From Ailanthus altissimus (lineage: Eukaryota; Streptophyta; Magnoliopsida; Sapindales; Simaroubaceae): a stretch of DNA of 64,000 nucleotides. Of the stretch, positions 16,261-29,141 are shown in pieces. Within the stretch, counting starts at the first letter, position 1, and each line of letters opens with the position of its first letter. Below the pieces are notes generated by a model. That model had not been told where the DNA came from and made no database searches. It worked only from the letters and a program-made list of their open reading frames with translations. The position numbers and the translations under genes were made by a program. The DNA lies in contig OX327712.1 in assembly GCA_946807835.1 (NCBI GenBank), forward strand, positions 18,804,001 to 18,868,000. Reading direction: 5' to 3'.

Positions 16261-18932
16261 TATTTTCGCGTTTTGCTCCGTGTTTAAATTCCTCGTGTGA
16301 GGAAGACGGGGAGCTGCAGAATTGAAAAAGAAAAATCATATAATGTTGATGGTACCCGGATCCGTATGTAATGGGTTTGGACTTCAGCTTTGGCGGTTCG
16401 GGTTTTATTTCATCCGTACTTTGAAATGACATTTTTATCCTTTGCTAAGAAATTCTATAATTTAACAGTTTTATTTGGAAAAATTACATCTTTATCCAAC
16501 TGCAAGAAAATGATATTTTTATTTTAAGAGTTTTATTTAATTTTCAATTTTATCGTAATTCATTAGTCTTGTTTTATTTATTTTAATAATAAAAAGGCAA
16601 AATTAAAATTTTTACAAAAATTTAAAGAAAGTACGCTAATAGGTGAGAGACAAATTAATATATAATATATGTCAACATGTTAATTATGGATTAGTCATTA
16701 AAAAAAATAAAAATACATGATACATTTTTATTAAATAAATTTTAATGTTTAAATTTAAAATTTGTTAATATTTATCTTTAAAAAATAAATAATATAAAAC
16801 ATAAAAATCTTTTGCCACCGTTACCTATTGCCATTTTCTAACAACGATGACAGTTGTAAAATGATTAAAAAATTATTATTAAAATTTACTTTTTTAATAT
16901 ATAAAGCGGTGAAATTATTTTTTACTTAAAAAATCAGAGGCAATAAAAAATAGTGGAAAAGGCCACGGTTATCATTGTCGCCTTGTCAAATGAGGCAATG
17001 ACTTGCACTGTTATAATGACATAGGTTATTTTTTATTTATTTAATTATAAAATAAAAAATAAATATTTTAAATTTAAAACTATTAGTATGTAATGTGTTT
17101 AATTTTTTTAGAAAAAATTTAAATTTTCTACTTTATTTCTATATTGTGTGTACAATCAAAATTATATCATTTGAATTTTATTAAGGACAAAAATGTTATT
17201 GTACAAAAAAAAATATCTTTTCCCTCAACTTAAATAGCAAGAGACTAATAAATTGGGACAAAATTAATTTTTTAAAAATTTGTAGGATAAAATTAAAAAT
17301 TGGCCCAAATTTTTTTAGACAAAAATATCTTCTTTTTTTTTCTTTTCATTATTGTAGTTTGACAAAATTATATGATTAAGCGTGATTTTACCTTGATTGT
17401 ATTTTATCAATTACAAAAAAATAAAATTTTATTTAAAAAAGTTTATGATCTACAACTTATTTGACATATATTATAGTTAGAGCTTGTTTAATTGGGTTTC
17501 ACTTTTGTCTAAAAATATTTTTTTATTGATAAAAAGGCCATTTAAATTTTTTTTTATGATATTTGATTGTAATTGAAAAATAATTTTTAAAAATTAAAAA
17601 AATTATTTTGCCTCAACTTACAAAAGGTTAAATTTTAAACTTTTAAGAGTAAAATTATTTTAGTTTTAATTTTAAATATTTATATAATATCACATATACT
17701 TTAATAATATTATCTTAATTTTGTACATTTAATAAAAATTAACCGTATTCAATTAACATATTTTTAATGTTTTCTTGAAAGCTATCACATTTTCATATTT
17801 TTAAAGTCATTATGTTCTTGCAAGACTCTTTATTAAAAATCTTTTGTTATTAGTATTGTTATATTTTATTTTCAATTATTGTATAAATAGAATAATTTAT
17901 TTTATTTTATGATTGCTATATATTAATTTTATTTAAATTTTTGTGTTTTAAGAGATTGGAATTGATAAAACACATGGTAAATTTAATTATATTTTAATTT
18001 ATTTAAAATTTAAATAATAAATTTATTTAATATTTATTAAATATTTATTTTGATAATTTAATAATAAATAAATATTTTTAATAATATGTAAGTAAGACAA
18101 TTTAATACTTTTTTTTAATTAATAACCAATAATTAACGGTTACTTTTAAAAATTTTATTTAAAAAATTCATTCCCATCACATACTTAATTGCGAAGCCCA
18201 CAGCCAAGAGACTTCACCTCCTTCTAAACTTTAAAAACTTTCTTAGATTTTTTAATAATTAACTCATTTTTTTAATTAAGTTTTCACAAAACCCCTTTCA
18301 AATTATAAAAATATCAAAAACCCGTCTTAAAACAATATTATTTTTTTAAGGATAATATTATTATTTGAATTAGCCTCTCTTAAAAAAAATTCCAAACTTT
18401 CTCAATCATTATAATCATAATTAATAAGAGTACTTATTTTTATTTAATAACTGAAATTGAAAGTACTAAATATATTAGAGCCTTCTCCATACTCTATACT
18501 AAAATCTCGTCATAATTTTCATCAATTTTTTTTTAATATTAACTGGAATAGATACGTAGATTTCTTAATAGAAAATTGCTTTTTAATATTCATACATATA
18601 CCCTTTTATATAAAACTTAAATGACAAACACAAATTTTAACTTAATTTTATAAAATAAATACAAATTTACATAATTTTGTATTTTATAAATTTGAAAAGA
18701 AAAGCACTTTACTTGATGTCCACCTAACTAAATAATAAAATTTTTAATCAATAAAATAATTGACTAACAATTTTAACCTTCAATTTTAATGGAAATTACT
18801 GATTCAACTAATAATTACAAAATATTGCCTTGCATAAATGAAAAATATAAAAGTACATTTGGAAGAAATCACTTCGTCTCAAAAAGTGCTTTCAACTCTT
18901 AGAAAATTTTCAAGACTACGTAAATATTAGCA
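16261..18932. other. AT-rich intergenic region, no gene seen
   Basis: Very AT-rich DNA of about 2.7 kb. Neither strand has a coding segment I can support, nor an RNA gene. It includes a less AT-rich patch at about 16810-17000 whose meaning I do not know. Confidence 0.5.
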
Positions 18933-19289
18933 ATGGCTTTCGCTTCATCGTGTGCATCAACCGAAAGCAACGGACGCCTCATCGAGATCCCAGATGTAAA
19001 ATGTTATTGCGGAAAAGAGGGCAGCGGTTAAAATTTGAACAACTCGAGTGATCGAGCAGTCACAAATGCGAATGTTATACAATCTGAGCTCAAGGCTGTA
19101 TCTGCCAGTTTTGAGAGGCAATGTTCAGTGGCGAAAATAACGATGGTCAATTTGTTGCTCTTTGGATTTTCACTTAAGTGTGCTCTCTGGGTCAGTGTTG
19201 ACATAGACAATGAAACAAATGTGGAAATTCAATCATCTGTATCGTGGGATTGTATCTGTTCAAGTTCATATAAATGCCATTGTGTTTAG
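18933..19289 (+). pseudogene. Relic resembling a plant GRF-type zinc finger/TM protein
   Basis: An ATG at 18933 opens a 32-codon frame with a Cys-x-Cys-Gly (CYCGKE) start, like the GRF zinc finger, and stops at TAA 19029-19031. The same frame continues after the stop with a serine/glutamine-rich stretch. A hydrophobic segment (ITMVNLLLFGFSLKCALWV) follows at about 19137-19195. Plant GRF-zinc-finger proteins often have this order: zinc finger, short coil, C-terminal membrane helix. Here the middle of the zinc finger is missing, so it is probably a deleted, non-functional copy. The family link is inferred from a few residues only. Confidence 0.35.
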
Positions 19290-19643
19290 TTCTAACATTA
19301 AACATGTAACATCGTTTTCATTTAAGACCATTAACAATTGAGATAAAAGCACATTGAAAAAGCACTTTTAGCAATAATATATTAATAGACAATGAAGATG
19401 CTCAAGTGTTTTGAAAGGGTAAGAGAAGTAGAAGGGGTTTTGGGTTCAACTCTCTTAGCATTGGTGACATTTCAGATCATAAAAGTAGACAAGCTCACAG
19501 ATAAATTACCATATTGGAGACAAAATTACTTTGCTTAGATATTCATATTTAAAACTTAGCAATCTCACTTGACAAAATTTGACTGCCAAATTAAGTATCG
19601 ATCCTACCAATTCTCCAATCCTGTGGCCTCTTCAACAGATTCA

Positions 19644-22600
19644 TCACCGATAATATGATGCAATTATGTAGAGCAAAACTGCTGACGAAGCAGTGACTAA
19701 CAACTCCTGCACATGATAACGTGTCATCAGGGTGGAAAATCAACACACAACGAGGGATGGCCATGGATATTGGAAAGAGCACATTTTGGACATAAATATG
19801 CACAATTTGAAGTCATGTTACAAAGGAATTCAAAACAGTCTGCCAACAAATAAACAGATATTATGAAGGAACTTCTGTCTATGTACTCAAGAGTATTGTC
19901 CCTAGAAAATCATATTTCTATATCTTTCACAAATTTAAGATGTAGATCAGATAATTTCGAATGAACAATGCATAATTATACTATTAGTTTTATTGTTAGT
20001 GTAGCTGCTCATTTACATAAGAAAGCCTTTTAACCCAGCATATGTTAATGTCAGTACCTGGTTATTGTAGAGAAAAGCAGGTATAAAGCCACCAGCATAT
20101 TCAATCAAATTCAAAACAGCTGTGTATGCCTGCACAAATGAAACAAGAGATTAGAACTGAGGACTACTTCCACAACTTCAAAAACATGCTTGTTTGAAGC
20201 TTAGTATGATTGACTATCTCTTACATTACATACTAATAAAACAATGCAGAGGCAATATTTAGAATGAGAGCAACCCCAATTTCTGAAAGCAGAAACTTTT
20301 TAGCATTTATCTTTTAATTTCATTGTATTACATACTATACACAACAATACTCAAAATTTCCTTCTATCTCTAAGAATTCAAAAAGGTAAAAGAGTGAAAT
20401 GATATGTGTAACAAAAAGCAATGATAACAAAGAGGGAAGGCATTAAACATCTAGAAACTTGAAGTAGATAAGAAAATAGATCTTTATTAAGATATTCCAA
20501 TTTGCCAAAATCGTAGTCACTATTCATATCTTGAATCTTGTCAAAGAACTGCATGCTTCTAGTAGAATTCAACTTTGCTTCATTAATAATGATGTATGAT
20601 TAGCCACAGGATAGGGAGCGAAGTTTTGATCAAGCAGGCAGGACAGAAACCAAGTTGAGCTAGGCTATTTTTTGACAGTTCTACACAGAATATGAACACT
20701 TCTCTTTAAAACTTTGTCTACATTACTATGAGACTGCTAGGTTATCCATAAGACATATGGTTAACCATAGGATGTGAAGGTTTGATGAAGTAGCCAAGAC
20801 AGACAGAAAGTTCAACTAGGTTGTTAACAGTTCTGCACGGAGAAATATCAGCATTTCTTTTTACAAGTTTTTCTAGAATACAATGGATACGGAGAAACAA
20901 TTGTATAAAGTGGCATATGGTAACATATAAAAGCAATATAACTGATATATGAACCGTATCAGCAAATACTTAGAGACGTATAACATGAAGTTGGACAATA
21001 TATCATACCAGAGAGGAAACAGCAATACAACCGAAAACTAGTGCTAGAGAACGAAGAATCCGTTTTCCCATTCGAATTGCCCGCCCATCATCTTCACCTT
21101 CTTCCTGCAGCCAAGATTAATTCAAATATTGTAAGAAATTGGAGTAACTCAAATGGATAGGCATCCTCAAAAGTTACTATGCAAATGAAGTCACTAAGAT
21201 AATAAAGACATTCTAAAAATTGTTACATAAGACGATAAAAGTAGTCCTAGTACAACTCACCATAATTGTTGGTGATACAGCTGGCTCAAAGCTTTTCAAC
21301 TTCTCAAAAACTCGATAAACAAATGCAAAAGCCAAAAACTGCAATGGTTTATACTCAGCATAACGTTTGATAGCAATCCAAGCAGTCTGCAAGAGACAAG
21401 TAAAAGATGAGGATGGAAAATCAAAAATAGGAGAATGCAAAAGTTTGAAAGTTACAAAGATTCTCAAGTCATTAATTACACTAGAGTAGGAAGCAAATAA
21501 ACCAAATATAGAGTAAAAACATGGAGTCTTATTAGGTTCTGCAATTTCTTTTAACCTCCAACAATGTTGGGCAAAACAAAAAAAAAGAGGAAAGTCAAAC
21601 CATTCTAAAAGTACTCACAAATGCAGCAGATATTGCTAAATTGATACGCATGTCTTGTTCACTGGACTTGGAAAACCTGAAATCATGTGCAGATCCGAAA
21701 TAAGTGCAATATGGTTCAGAAATAACTAAAAGTGGATAATGCTAGAAGATCTATTTACTATCCTTGATCAGTGATCACAAACCTTGGCCCCCATGGTACA
21801 ATAGGTTGCTTATCAGCATATTTGATCTCCTTTGAAACCTAAATTGCACAAAATATAAGATCAAAATGAAAACAGAGTCCAACAGATGGGAAGCTACTCC
21901 CAAGACACTACACCGTAAAAAATTACAAAATGTTATTCTAATTACACTTATCAAAATTCACGCACCCTTACAAGGAGCCAATGTATTAAACACATTACAA
22001 ATCCTTGTTTTTACCCTGTCAATCTTAAGAGACCTCAAATAAATCAAAGAAAGGAAAGATACCTTAAAAGAACCAAATGTCACGCCTTTCTTCCGTTTAG
22101 TCAATTGTTCCATCATGAGTTTGTCATATGCCTTCTCAAGCTGGGATAAATTCACAAATCACAAGATCCCCAAAGTAAGGACACTTTCTCATGTTCTACA
22201 CACAGATTCACATATATGAATCACAATGTTAATAAACATCATTTATTAGCAGGAGATCCATTGTAACCAAATATGTTCTTTGTATAGAAAAATTTCCCCA
22301 TAACCTACTTGGGCAAGAGTTGCTTCATCATTGTTTCTTTCAGCATCCTTGCGTTTCTTTGCATATGCTGCCTTAACCATCTCAAATCCCTCAATGGGGC
22401 TCACACCCAGAACCTTAAAGTACAAATATTTCAAAAAATCAATTAACAATCATAAAAATGTGTACCCAGTAAATTCATTCACTTCTAACGTTGATAATAT
22501 TCAAAAGGCAGACCCAATATGCGCCAAAATTACCTCATATGGATTCAACTCACTGTCAGAATTTGAACTTCCTGCAGCTGAGGCAGCAGCACAAATCACG

Positions 22601-23234
22601 TGTCTATTCCATGAAACCACTCTGGGAAACCTGTTAAACAAGTTGCAGCTATAAATTTATATTCAAGCTGGGCAGACTAAGCTAAATAAAGTTCTCCCAT
22701 GAAGTCAAATTACGCACAAAAGTGACAAAACTAAACACTTTGAACAGAAACTTTAATGAAATTCTTACAGACTCATTACTCCTCCCAAAAAAGAATATAT
22801 GAGTGGGAAAAAATCACACGGCTTCTTCAGTTCTAGGAGGAATTATCTGCATAAACTACATACGTTTACTTTTGACGTGGGTTTCCCATTACAAACAAAT
22901 GAACAACTTAATAAATAAAATAAATATAAAATTCAGAACTAAATTTTCTTTCTCTATTCTATCTTATCCAAGTAATCAATCATCAACACATATATCTTCA
23001 ATTAAGTGAAAAAATTCAAACTTTCGTTGTTATATACAAAACCAAGTTCATTTTGAAAAGCCAACAAGAGTAAGTAACACTGTTTATAAATATAAAAAGA
23101 TTTCAAATGAAATTTTGAACGAATTACCCGACAAAAGAAGGTTGGAATCTTGAAACCAAGGGCCTGAAATTATGCTTCCTCAAAGAAATTTCTGGTTTTG
23201 GACAGTGAAACACATTGGAGACTGTCATAGCCAT
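19644..23234 (-). CDS. CPP1-like chloroplast membrane protein (J-like domain, DUF3353)
   Basis: Plastid-targeted protein of the CELL GROWTH DEFECT FACTOR/CHAPERONE-LIKE PROTEIN OF POR1 family. Ten exons splice in frame: 23128-23234, 22534-22630, 22309-22413, 22063-22140, 21783-21838, 21619-21676, 21261-21386, 21009-21104, 20058-20129 and 19644-19706, giving 285 residues. Residues 1-60 are Ser/Arg/Lys-rich, fitting a transit peptide. A J-like domain follows (LNPYEVLGVSPIEGFEMVK), without the HPD triplet of true J-proteins. Then come KKGVTFGSFKVSKEIKYADK and WGPRFSKSS, and three to four membrane spans (around INLAISAAFTAWIAI, LQFLAFAFVYRVF, SLALVFGCIAVSSLAYTAVL, VTASSAVLLYIIASYY). In family members the protein stabilises protochlorophyllide oxidoreductase during greening. 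This copy looks closer to the paralogue whose N-terminus begins MAMTVS than to CPP1 itself, so I leave the symbol blank. Confidence 0.92.
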
Positions 23235-25217
23235 TGATTTTACCGCCACTAAGAATATGCAATGAAGTTATTTGATTCAAAGTTTTATAGGGTTTTTATT
23301 TTTCACTTGAGAGTGTAGAAGATAGAAATTGCAGTTCGTTTGAATTGTATCGGATCTGGTGGGGTCGAATTGTTTGCTCGGGTCGGTGTATAGGATCCGA
23401 TACAAATAGGATTTGATATTTTGATATTATTCAATCAATTTGGTTGGTTTATATAATTTTATTATACATATTATCACTAAAGAGTCTATTAATTATTTGG
23501 ATTTTTTTTGCAAATAATTTTGAAAATAAAAATAAAATTAAGAATAAGAACATTTTTATAAGCTTGTGCCTAAAGTTTGTAAGAAATTGTTCCAAATTTA
23601 AAAATAGTTTGATAAGTTTGAAAGTGATTTTTTTGAATCATTTTGTAGACATAATTTAATACTAATCATACCTCTTAACTTATATGAAAATCCTAATTTT
23701 AAATACTCTTGTTCTAAATGATAATAATAAAAAAGAAATATTTTTAAAAAATAAAATTATGATCATTTTAAAAGTGCATACAAATACAATCAAAATAAAA
23801 ATTAAGATGTTTAAAGGTTTGTTTCAAATTCTTAATTTACACACAGGATCATTTTAAAGGTAGTTATTACTAAAAATATTGGTACAATGTATTGACTTTA
23901 TAGTTATAAGAATTAAAATTTTTATGATAACAAATTTGATGTTGTTTGTAATACATTAGTTGGTATGCATTGACGGTTTAAGTATATAAGAGAGACATAT
24001 TATGAATAAGTGAAATATTTATGATAGTTTAAAATTTTCAAAAATTTAATAAAATGAAAGGGCTATTTAAAAATTATATTGATACTTTAAGAGGCCAAAT
24101 TTATGTATAAATTTAGTGTTATTAAAAAGATAATTATGTATAAATATTTAATAAATTTTATAAAAATTATTTTAAAATTTATGATTTATGACAATTAATT
24201 TAAACAGAAATCAACTAACTATAATCAGAGTGTAAACTGGCTTCAACCATTTCAAAATCGGTTGAATCAATTTATTGAAACTGGTTATGTAGATTTTGGT
24301 CCACCGATTATATTTTTGAATTCAAAAAGATTGGCTATATTATGTTGATCAATTTAGTTTCTCTATGAATAGCTCATTCAAGGAAGCTTGAAATAAATCA
24401 AGATATCATATTTTAATATTTTTAATTCCCCACTGTACTCTTTGATTATAATATGAAGTTTTTTTTTAAAAAAATAAAAAAATAAAAATCCAGTAACCTA
24501 TCTATCAATTAACTTTATATTGGTCTAAGAATATACAATTGTGAACTACTTTGAGTCTAGTAAGTAGTAACGATCATGGTTATGACGGGCTTGCTCTTAA
24601 AATATATAATTATGAACTATTCGCGTCTTACTAATGGTTATGGAGACTCGTCTCAAATTTATTGTAAATTTTAATTTTATATTTTAAATTTATTTTAAAT
24701 TTACTTTAAAATTTGTCAAATCATCTTTAACAGAGACAAATTCTAACAAATTTACAAATTTGTAAGACATTTTATCATTCTTATTTGTTCTTGTAATCTA
24801 TCATGTCTTTAAAATCAGAATATGGAAGGGAGATAAATATATATATATACTAGAGAAAATTTTTTAGTAAGTTATAAATATAAATATTCTCTTCAACAAA
24901 GCTTATTCATTTCTCCAACTCATTGAAGGGAGATAAAAAGAAATTCTTTTCATCGAACAGAAAAAAAAAGGTAAATGAAGAGTATACCTTTTCTTCTCTT
25001 CAATGAACTTTTAAGAAATTATTTTCATTGAAGAGGAAGATATAAATACAAATCTTCTCTCCAATGAAGTTAATTAAAGGAGGAACTCTTTACAGCTTCA
25101 TCTCTTCAAATTTATAACATACCCTTAGTATGTCTGTGGGCTTCTAGCATTATTCTTCAACTGAAAAGAAGAAAATGGCAAAAAAAAAAAAAAAGAAGAA
25201 ATTTGGGACATGATCTA
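23235..25217. other. Intergenic region between CPP1-like and MYB genes
   Basis: AT-rich, no gene supported. A stretch at about 24866-25130 has repeated CTCTTCAA / TTGAAGAG and CATTGAAG blocks on both strands, suggesting an old fold-back element, but its ends are not clean. The part next to 25218 should contain the MYB 3' UTR. Confidence 0.45.
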
Positions 25218-26381
25218 CTACCCAAATTGCCCTACACTGTTTTGCATTTCTATTGGGCTCCCAGCTGCTTGCTTCAAAATATTGTACCAAAACTCCATGA
25301 CATTGGAAGTGTCATAGTTCATGGTTTCTATTGTAACAAAATCTCTTGGCTCATACTTCCTTTCAATTCCAGGATCGTTTCTTGAAGAACATTCTGCACC
25401 ACCGTCGTCTATGCCAATAGGACCTACCAATTCAAGGTGGGACTGTTTTCGAAATATCGGTGTATCTCCAGGATTTGGAGTTGTTTGATTGGTTGTCAGA
25501 TTCTGTGGCTTCGATATTAATCCTGTTGCATTGTTGAGATCTCTTTGGAGTAGTAATGTTTGATCATCAGAATCTTGTATGATGGTGATAAAGTTTTGTT
25601 TTTCAAGTCTCTTCTTCAAGTGACTGTGCCAATAATTCTTTATCTCATTGTCTGTTCTTCCCGCTAATCTTGCTGCAATGGCGGACCACCTGGACATAAT
25701 AGAAAATTAAGCACACTATGTTTTTTAATAAAATATATGTTGACGAAAGCGCTTACATATGTAAGTATAATAATGCAACAAATAAAATAAAATAAAATTA
25801 GAAAAGAAATAAAAAAAAAACACACATAATAATTTATATGATTCGATAAATTTTTACGATGGATCAAAATTTCATTTTTTTTATTGAACTAACAAGAATT
25901 AAAAAAAAATTCTTAAAAAAAATTCACAAAAGGTACTTTTTTTAAAAAAAAAATTACAACAATCGCTCTCTCAATTTTGTGTTATGTTGTTATGATCACC
26001 TTGTGATATCTATTCAAACTAAAATAATTTTTTTTATATAATTATATACATCATAAGTTAACTTTAATACGAGTTAGAATCAAATAGAGTGTTTTAATCA
26101 ACTTAAAAATCTTCTTATTTTTAGAACAAGTTGCATTAACTCTGAGGCGTTAATTTTTCGAATGTTAGGGCATTCACTCAATACGTTGGGGCATTGGCTA
26201 GAACGTTGGGACATTCTGTTGGTGGCTCTTTGACGTCACTTATTGGAATTGGTGCGGCACCGTTCCCACTTGGACACTGCGATATTCACTCGATTCAAAT
26301 GTCTTTACACTTTCATTTCACGTTTCCTTCATATTGGCTTGTATCCAACTCGTTTCTAATATGATTTTAATCATATTCTTG

Positions 26382-26416
<35 letters not shown>

Positions 26417-27366
26417 ATTAATGTAGAGAAGTTCATGAATCTTTTTCATGAAGTAACTGGATATCGCAGCTCGTCCACCGCATTGTTTTCATTTTTAACA
26501 GAAGATCAAGTGTACCCAGATCAAGAGTCAAGACATTAGATATTATAATGCCAACAATATTGTTGAAATGTTCGATCGTCTTAAAGAGTATATGAATGAA
26601 ACTTCTCTCCTAATCTCAGCTCTAATTACTTATATTTTGTATTAGCTAGATCTATGATTGATAGCTAATAATAACAATAAGAAAGATATCGATCTTAATT
26701 GGTAAAAATTCAGGTAAATTCATATACAATGGCATCACCGTTTGATTAATATGTGCTAGATTTGAAGAAGAAAAAAAATACTAATCTGCAGTTTGGCATG
26801 CATGCAGCATGCATATTAATTATATGCTTGTATATATAGATATACATACACTTACAATATTGCTAATTTTGAGGCGGAGGAAGAGAAAACAAGTCTGAAA
26901 ATTCTAAAAAATTCATGTTCATGTAAATGAAAAATACAGCATATAAATTTTGTACGAACCTATTTCCAAGAATTTGATGTAGCTGAACAATAGTTTCTTC
27001 TTCCTCCTCGGTGAAGTTTCCCCGTTTAATATCTGGCCGCAAATAATTTATCCACCGAAGCCTACAACTCTTTCCGCATCTCAATAAACCTGCAGAAACA
27101 AACAACAACACATGAAATTAAACTGAGCTTCATCAACTAGAATCATTGCTTGTAGAAGATCAACAGGTTCATACTTCATTCCCTGGATATATATATATAT
27201 ATATATACGGTAACAATAAAACATCATGATTACCAGCTTGTTTTGGAAGAGCTCGCCAATTTCCATGGCCGTGTTGCTGAATGAAAGAAATTAATATCCG
27301 ATCTTCTTCAGGGGTCCATGGTCCCTTCTTCAATCCCATCTTCTCACAACAAGGAGCCCTCACCAT
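25218..27366 (-). CDS. R2R3-MYB transcription factor (subgroup-2-like, MYB13/14/15 type)
   Basis: Nuclear DNA-binding regulator. Three exons at 27234-27366, 26960-27089 and 25218-25689 (133, 130 and 472 bp) join in frame to 244 residues. The first two exon sizes are the standard ones for plant R2R3-MYBs. R2 spans residues 14-61 ([40 protein letters not shown]). R3 spans 67-112 ([46 protein letters not shown]). The regular Trp spacing is kept. The N-terminus ([20 protein letters not shown]) and repeats are closest to subgroup 2, which acts in stress, stilbene and lignin responses. The C-terminal MEFWYNIL patch may stand for the group's short C-terminal motif. Intron 2 (25690-26959) has been enlarged by a solo LTR. 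The target genes are not deducible. Confidence 0.93.
25738..26383 (-). mobile_element. Solo copia LTR in intron 2 of the MYB gene
   Basis: Starts TGTTGACGAAAGC and ends TCTTGCA, flanked by ATATA on both sides (25733-25737 and 26384-26388). The right copy lies at the start of a TA run, so it is weaker evidence. The order of blocks follows the LTRs of the copia at 36114-41756: the TGTTGA.CGAAAGC start, TATAATAATGCA, then the tRNA-like TGATTCGATAAATTTTTACG where the other has TGGTTCGGCAACTTGCCTACG, and a GC-richer repetitive patch at 26150-26300. It has no internal region, so it is a solo LTR. It is older and more diverged than the intact element. Confidence 0.75.
26384..26414. repeat. (TA)n microsatellite in MYB intron 2
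   Basis: About fifteen AT/TA dinucleotides directly abut the right end of the solo LTR. A second TA run, in intron 1, is at about 27186-27208. Confidence 0.9.
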
Positions 27367-28378
27367 TATTTCTCTCTTATAACCTAATTAATGAAAACAG
27401 ATCACTTTTATTCTCAGCTCTTCAAATATTATTTATATGGTCACTATTGATGGCCTTTAAATTTATATTTATTTCTGTAACCCTAGAAGTATTTGCATGA
27501 TTTTCAAAGCAAAGCCGCATTTTTTCTTGGAAGATATATTCGTTTTACTTTCTTTCTTGCACATCTGTTGCATTTGTTAATAATATAGACGCCGACGTTG
27601 AACACTAAGCAATAGGCCATCGAGAAATTCTTCGTCGGTCACATTTGTGCTTTGATTTTAAAGCTAAATGACGAAATCATTTTGTCACATCTCATTGTCC
27701 ACAAGCTACTACGTCTATCCTTTGTTGGGTGCTCCTTTTTGGAAATTAAAAAGTTTGAGCATGCTATTGCCACACTTTAATTTGGTGTCCAATAGTCAAA
27801 AATTAGGTGCTGTGGGCGATCTTCGTTGGGATCATGAGCTGCCCTTTGTGATTATCTTCATGTTAATTAAGCGTGCATTATTTTTTTCTGCGAAGTAAAT
27901 AAAACAGAAAGCTCCACTTCTTTCCGATTATTTTTTTATGATTTTGCTAGGCTACAAACACAAAAAACCAGTTGATGCACTTTGGGCTTGAGCATGAAAA
28001 GAATCCCACACATGAAAATAATGAAATATTCACTCAAACGAGAAAGTCTAAAATACATTCAAGACTGTAAATAATTATCTAGTAATATAAATGTATTAAT
28101 GCTAATTACTAACACAACTAACTGTTTTCAACATAAAAATTAGGAAAAATGCCATTTTGGTCCTTATTTTTTTAATATATACCATGTTATTTCCTGTATG
28201 GATGTTTTTGATAATTTTTTATTACCATTTCATCTTTAAACAATTATTATTTTTGTCTCTACAAGGATTAAAATAATATATATTAAAAAAGTGAAGACTA
28301 ATTTAGTATATATTTATAAAATCAAGGATCAAAATAAAATTTATAAAAAAATTATATATATCGAAACTTAATTAAATG
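27367..28378. other. MYB upstream region
   Basis: No other gene is supported. On the minus strand a TATAAATAA-like box at about 27430-27437 precedes the MYB ATG by about 65 bp and may serve its promoter or lie in its leader. The plus ORF at 27668-27898 has no recognisable content. Confidence 0.4.
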
Positions 28379-29141
28379 TGTTGAAGTTTAGTAATTTAAA
28401 TTTGTATTTGAGTCAAAGACTAATAAGGAGATGACACAAGGTCGATAATGCATTGAACGGATAAGAAATGGACAAAAATAGAAAGACGAAAGTGAAATAG
28501 CTCGGACATGCAAAAGAAGCATTCTCCAGGCACTGGGGTTGCGGCCCCAAGGTAGCCAGGTTGCAATGTCGGCCTAGCAATAGCTTGACGCCATGGTGCA
28601 ATGGCAAAGTAGCGCTAGGTTTCTTGTTTTGAGTCTAGTTCACCTTTTTCGAGTCAGTTTTAAACTCTTACACACTTGGACTCATATTCCTACCTGATAT
28701 AAAATTTTTAGGGATGTTTTAAAGTCTATATAGACCCTTGTAAAGTTATTAGGGTAGCATGCATTAATAAAGTTTCAAAGATGCATCAACAAAAGAGAGA
28801 ATAGAATAATATAGGGAGCGCTTAATTGCTGAATGTGTAAGAGAGTACTATTATGAAGTATTGAGTACTGAGAGTGTGTTATTTATAGACTTTAAAGAAT
28901 TTGTTTTATTGAGTATTCTTTGTAATCTCTTGTATAATCTTTATATTATTGAGTGATTTATCGGTAAATTAAATGATAAAAAAAATTAGGATCCTGTGAT
29001 CTATAATAAATGTAGACAAGTTATTAAACTATGTAATTCTTATATATTTTGTGTGATTAATTATTTTTTCTATTTGTTCTATATGATTTTTTTTATTCTT
29101 AAATACATGTGTTTGAAATTTTTGCACAAAATATTTCAACA
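28379..29141 (+). mobile_element. Solo LTR (copia-like)
   Basis: Begins TGTTGAAGTTTAGTAATTTA and ends ATATTTCAACA, with flanks AAATG and TAATG (one mismatch, target-site duplication likely). The block order matches the LTRs at 53640 and 55181: a GC-rich repetitive patch (28510-28620), ATAAACTC-like polyadenylation region, and a TTTTGTGTGATTAATTA block near the end. There is no primer-binding site after it, so it is a solo LTR. Confidence 0.7.

Noticed and set aside
28577..28640. tRNA/SINE-like stretch with A-box-like TGGCAAAGTAGC and a weak B-box
   Set aside because: It lies in the GC-rich hypervariable patch of the solo LTR at 28379-29141. The B-box is poor and there is no tRNA fold or SINE tail.
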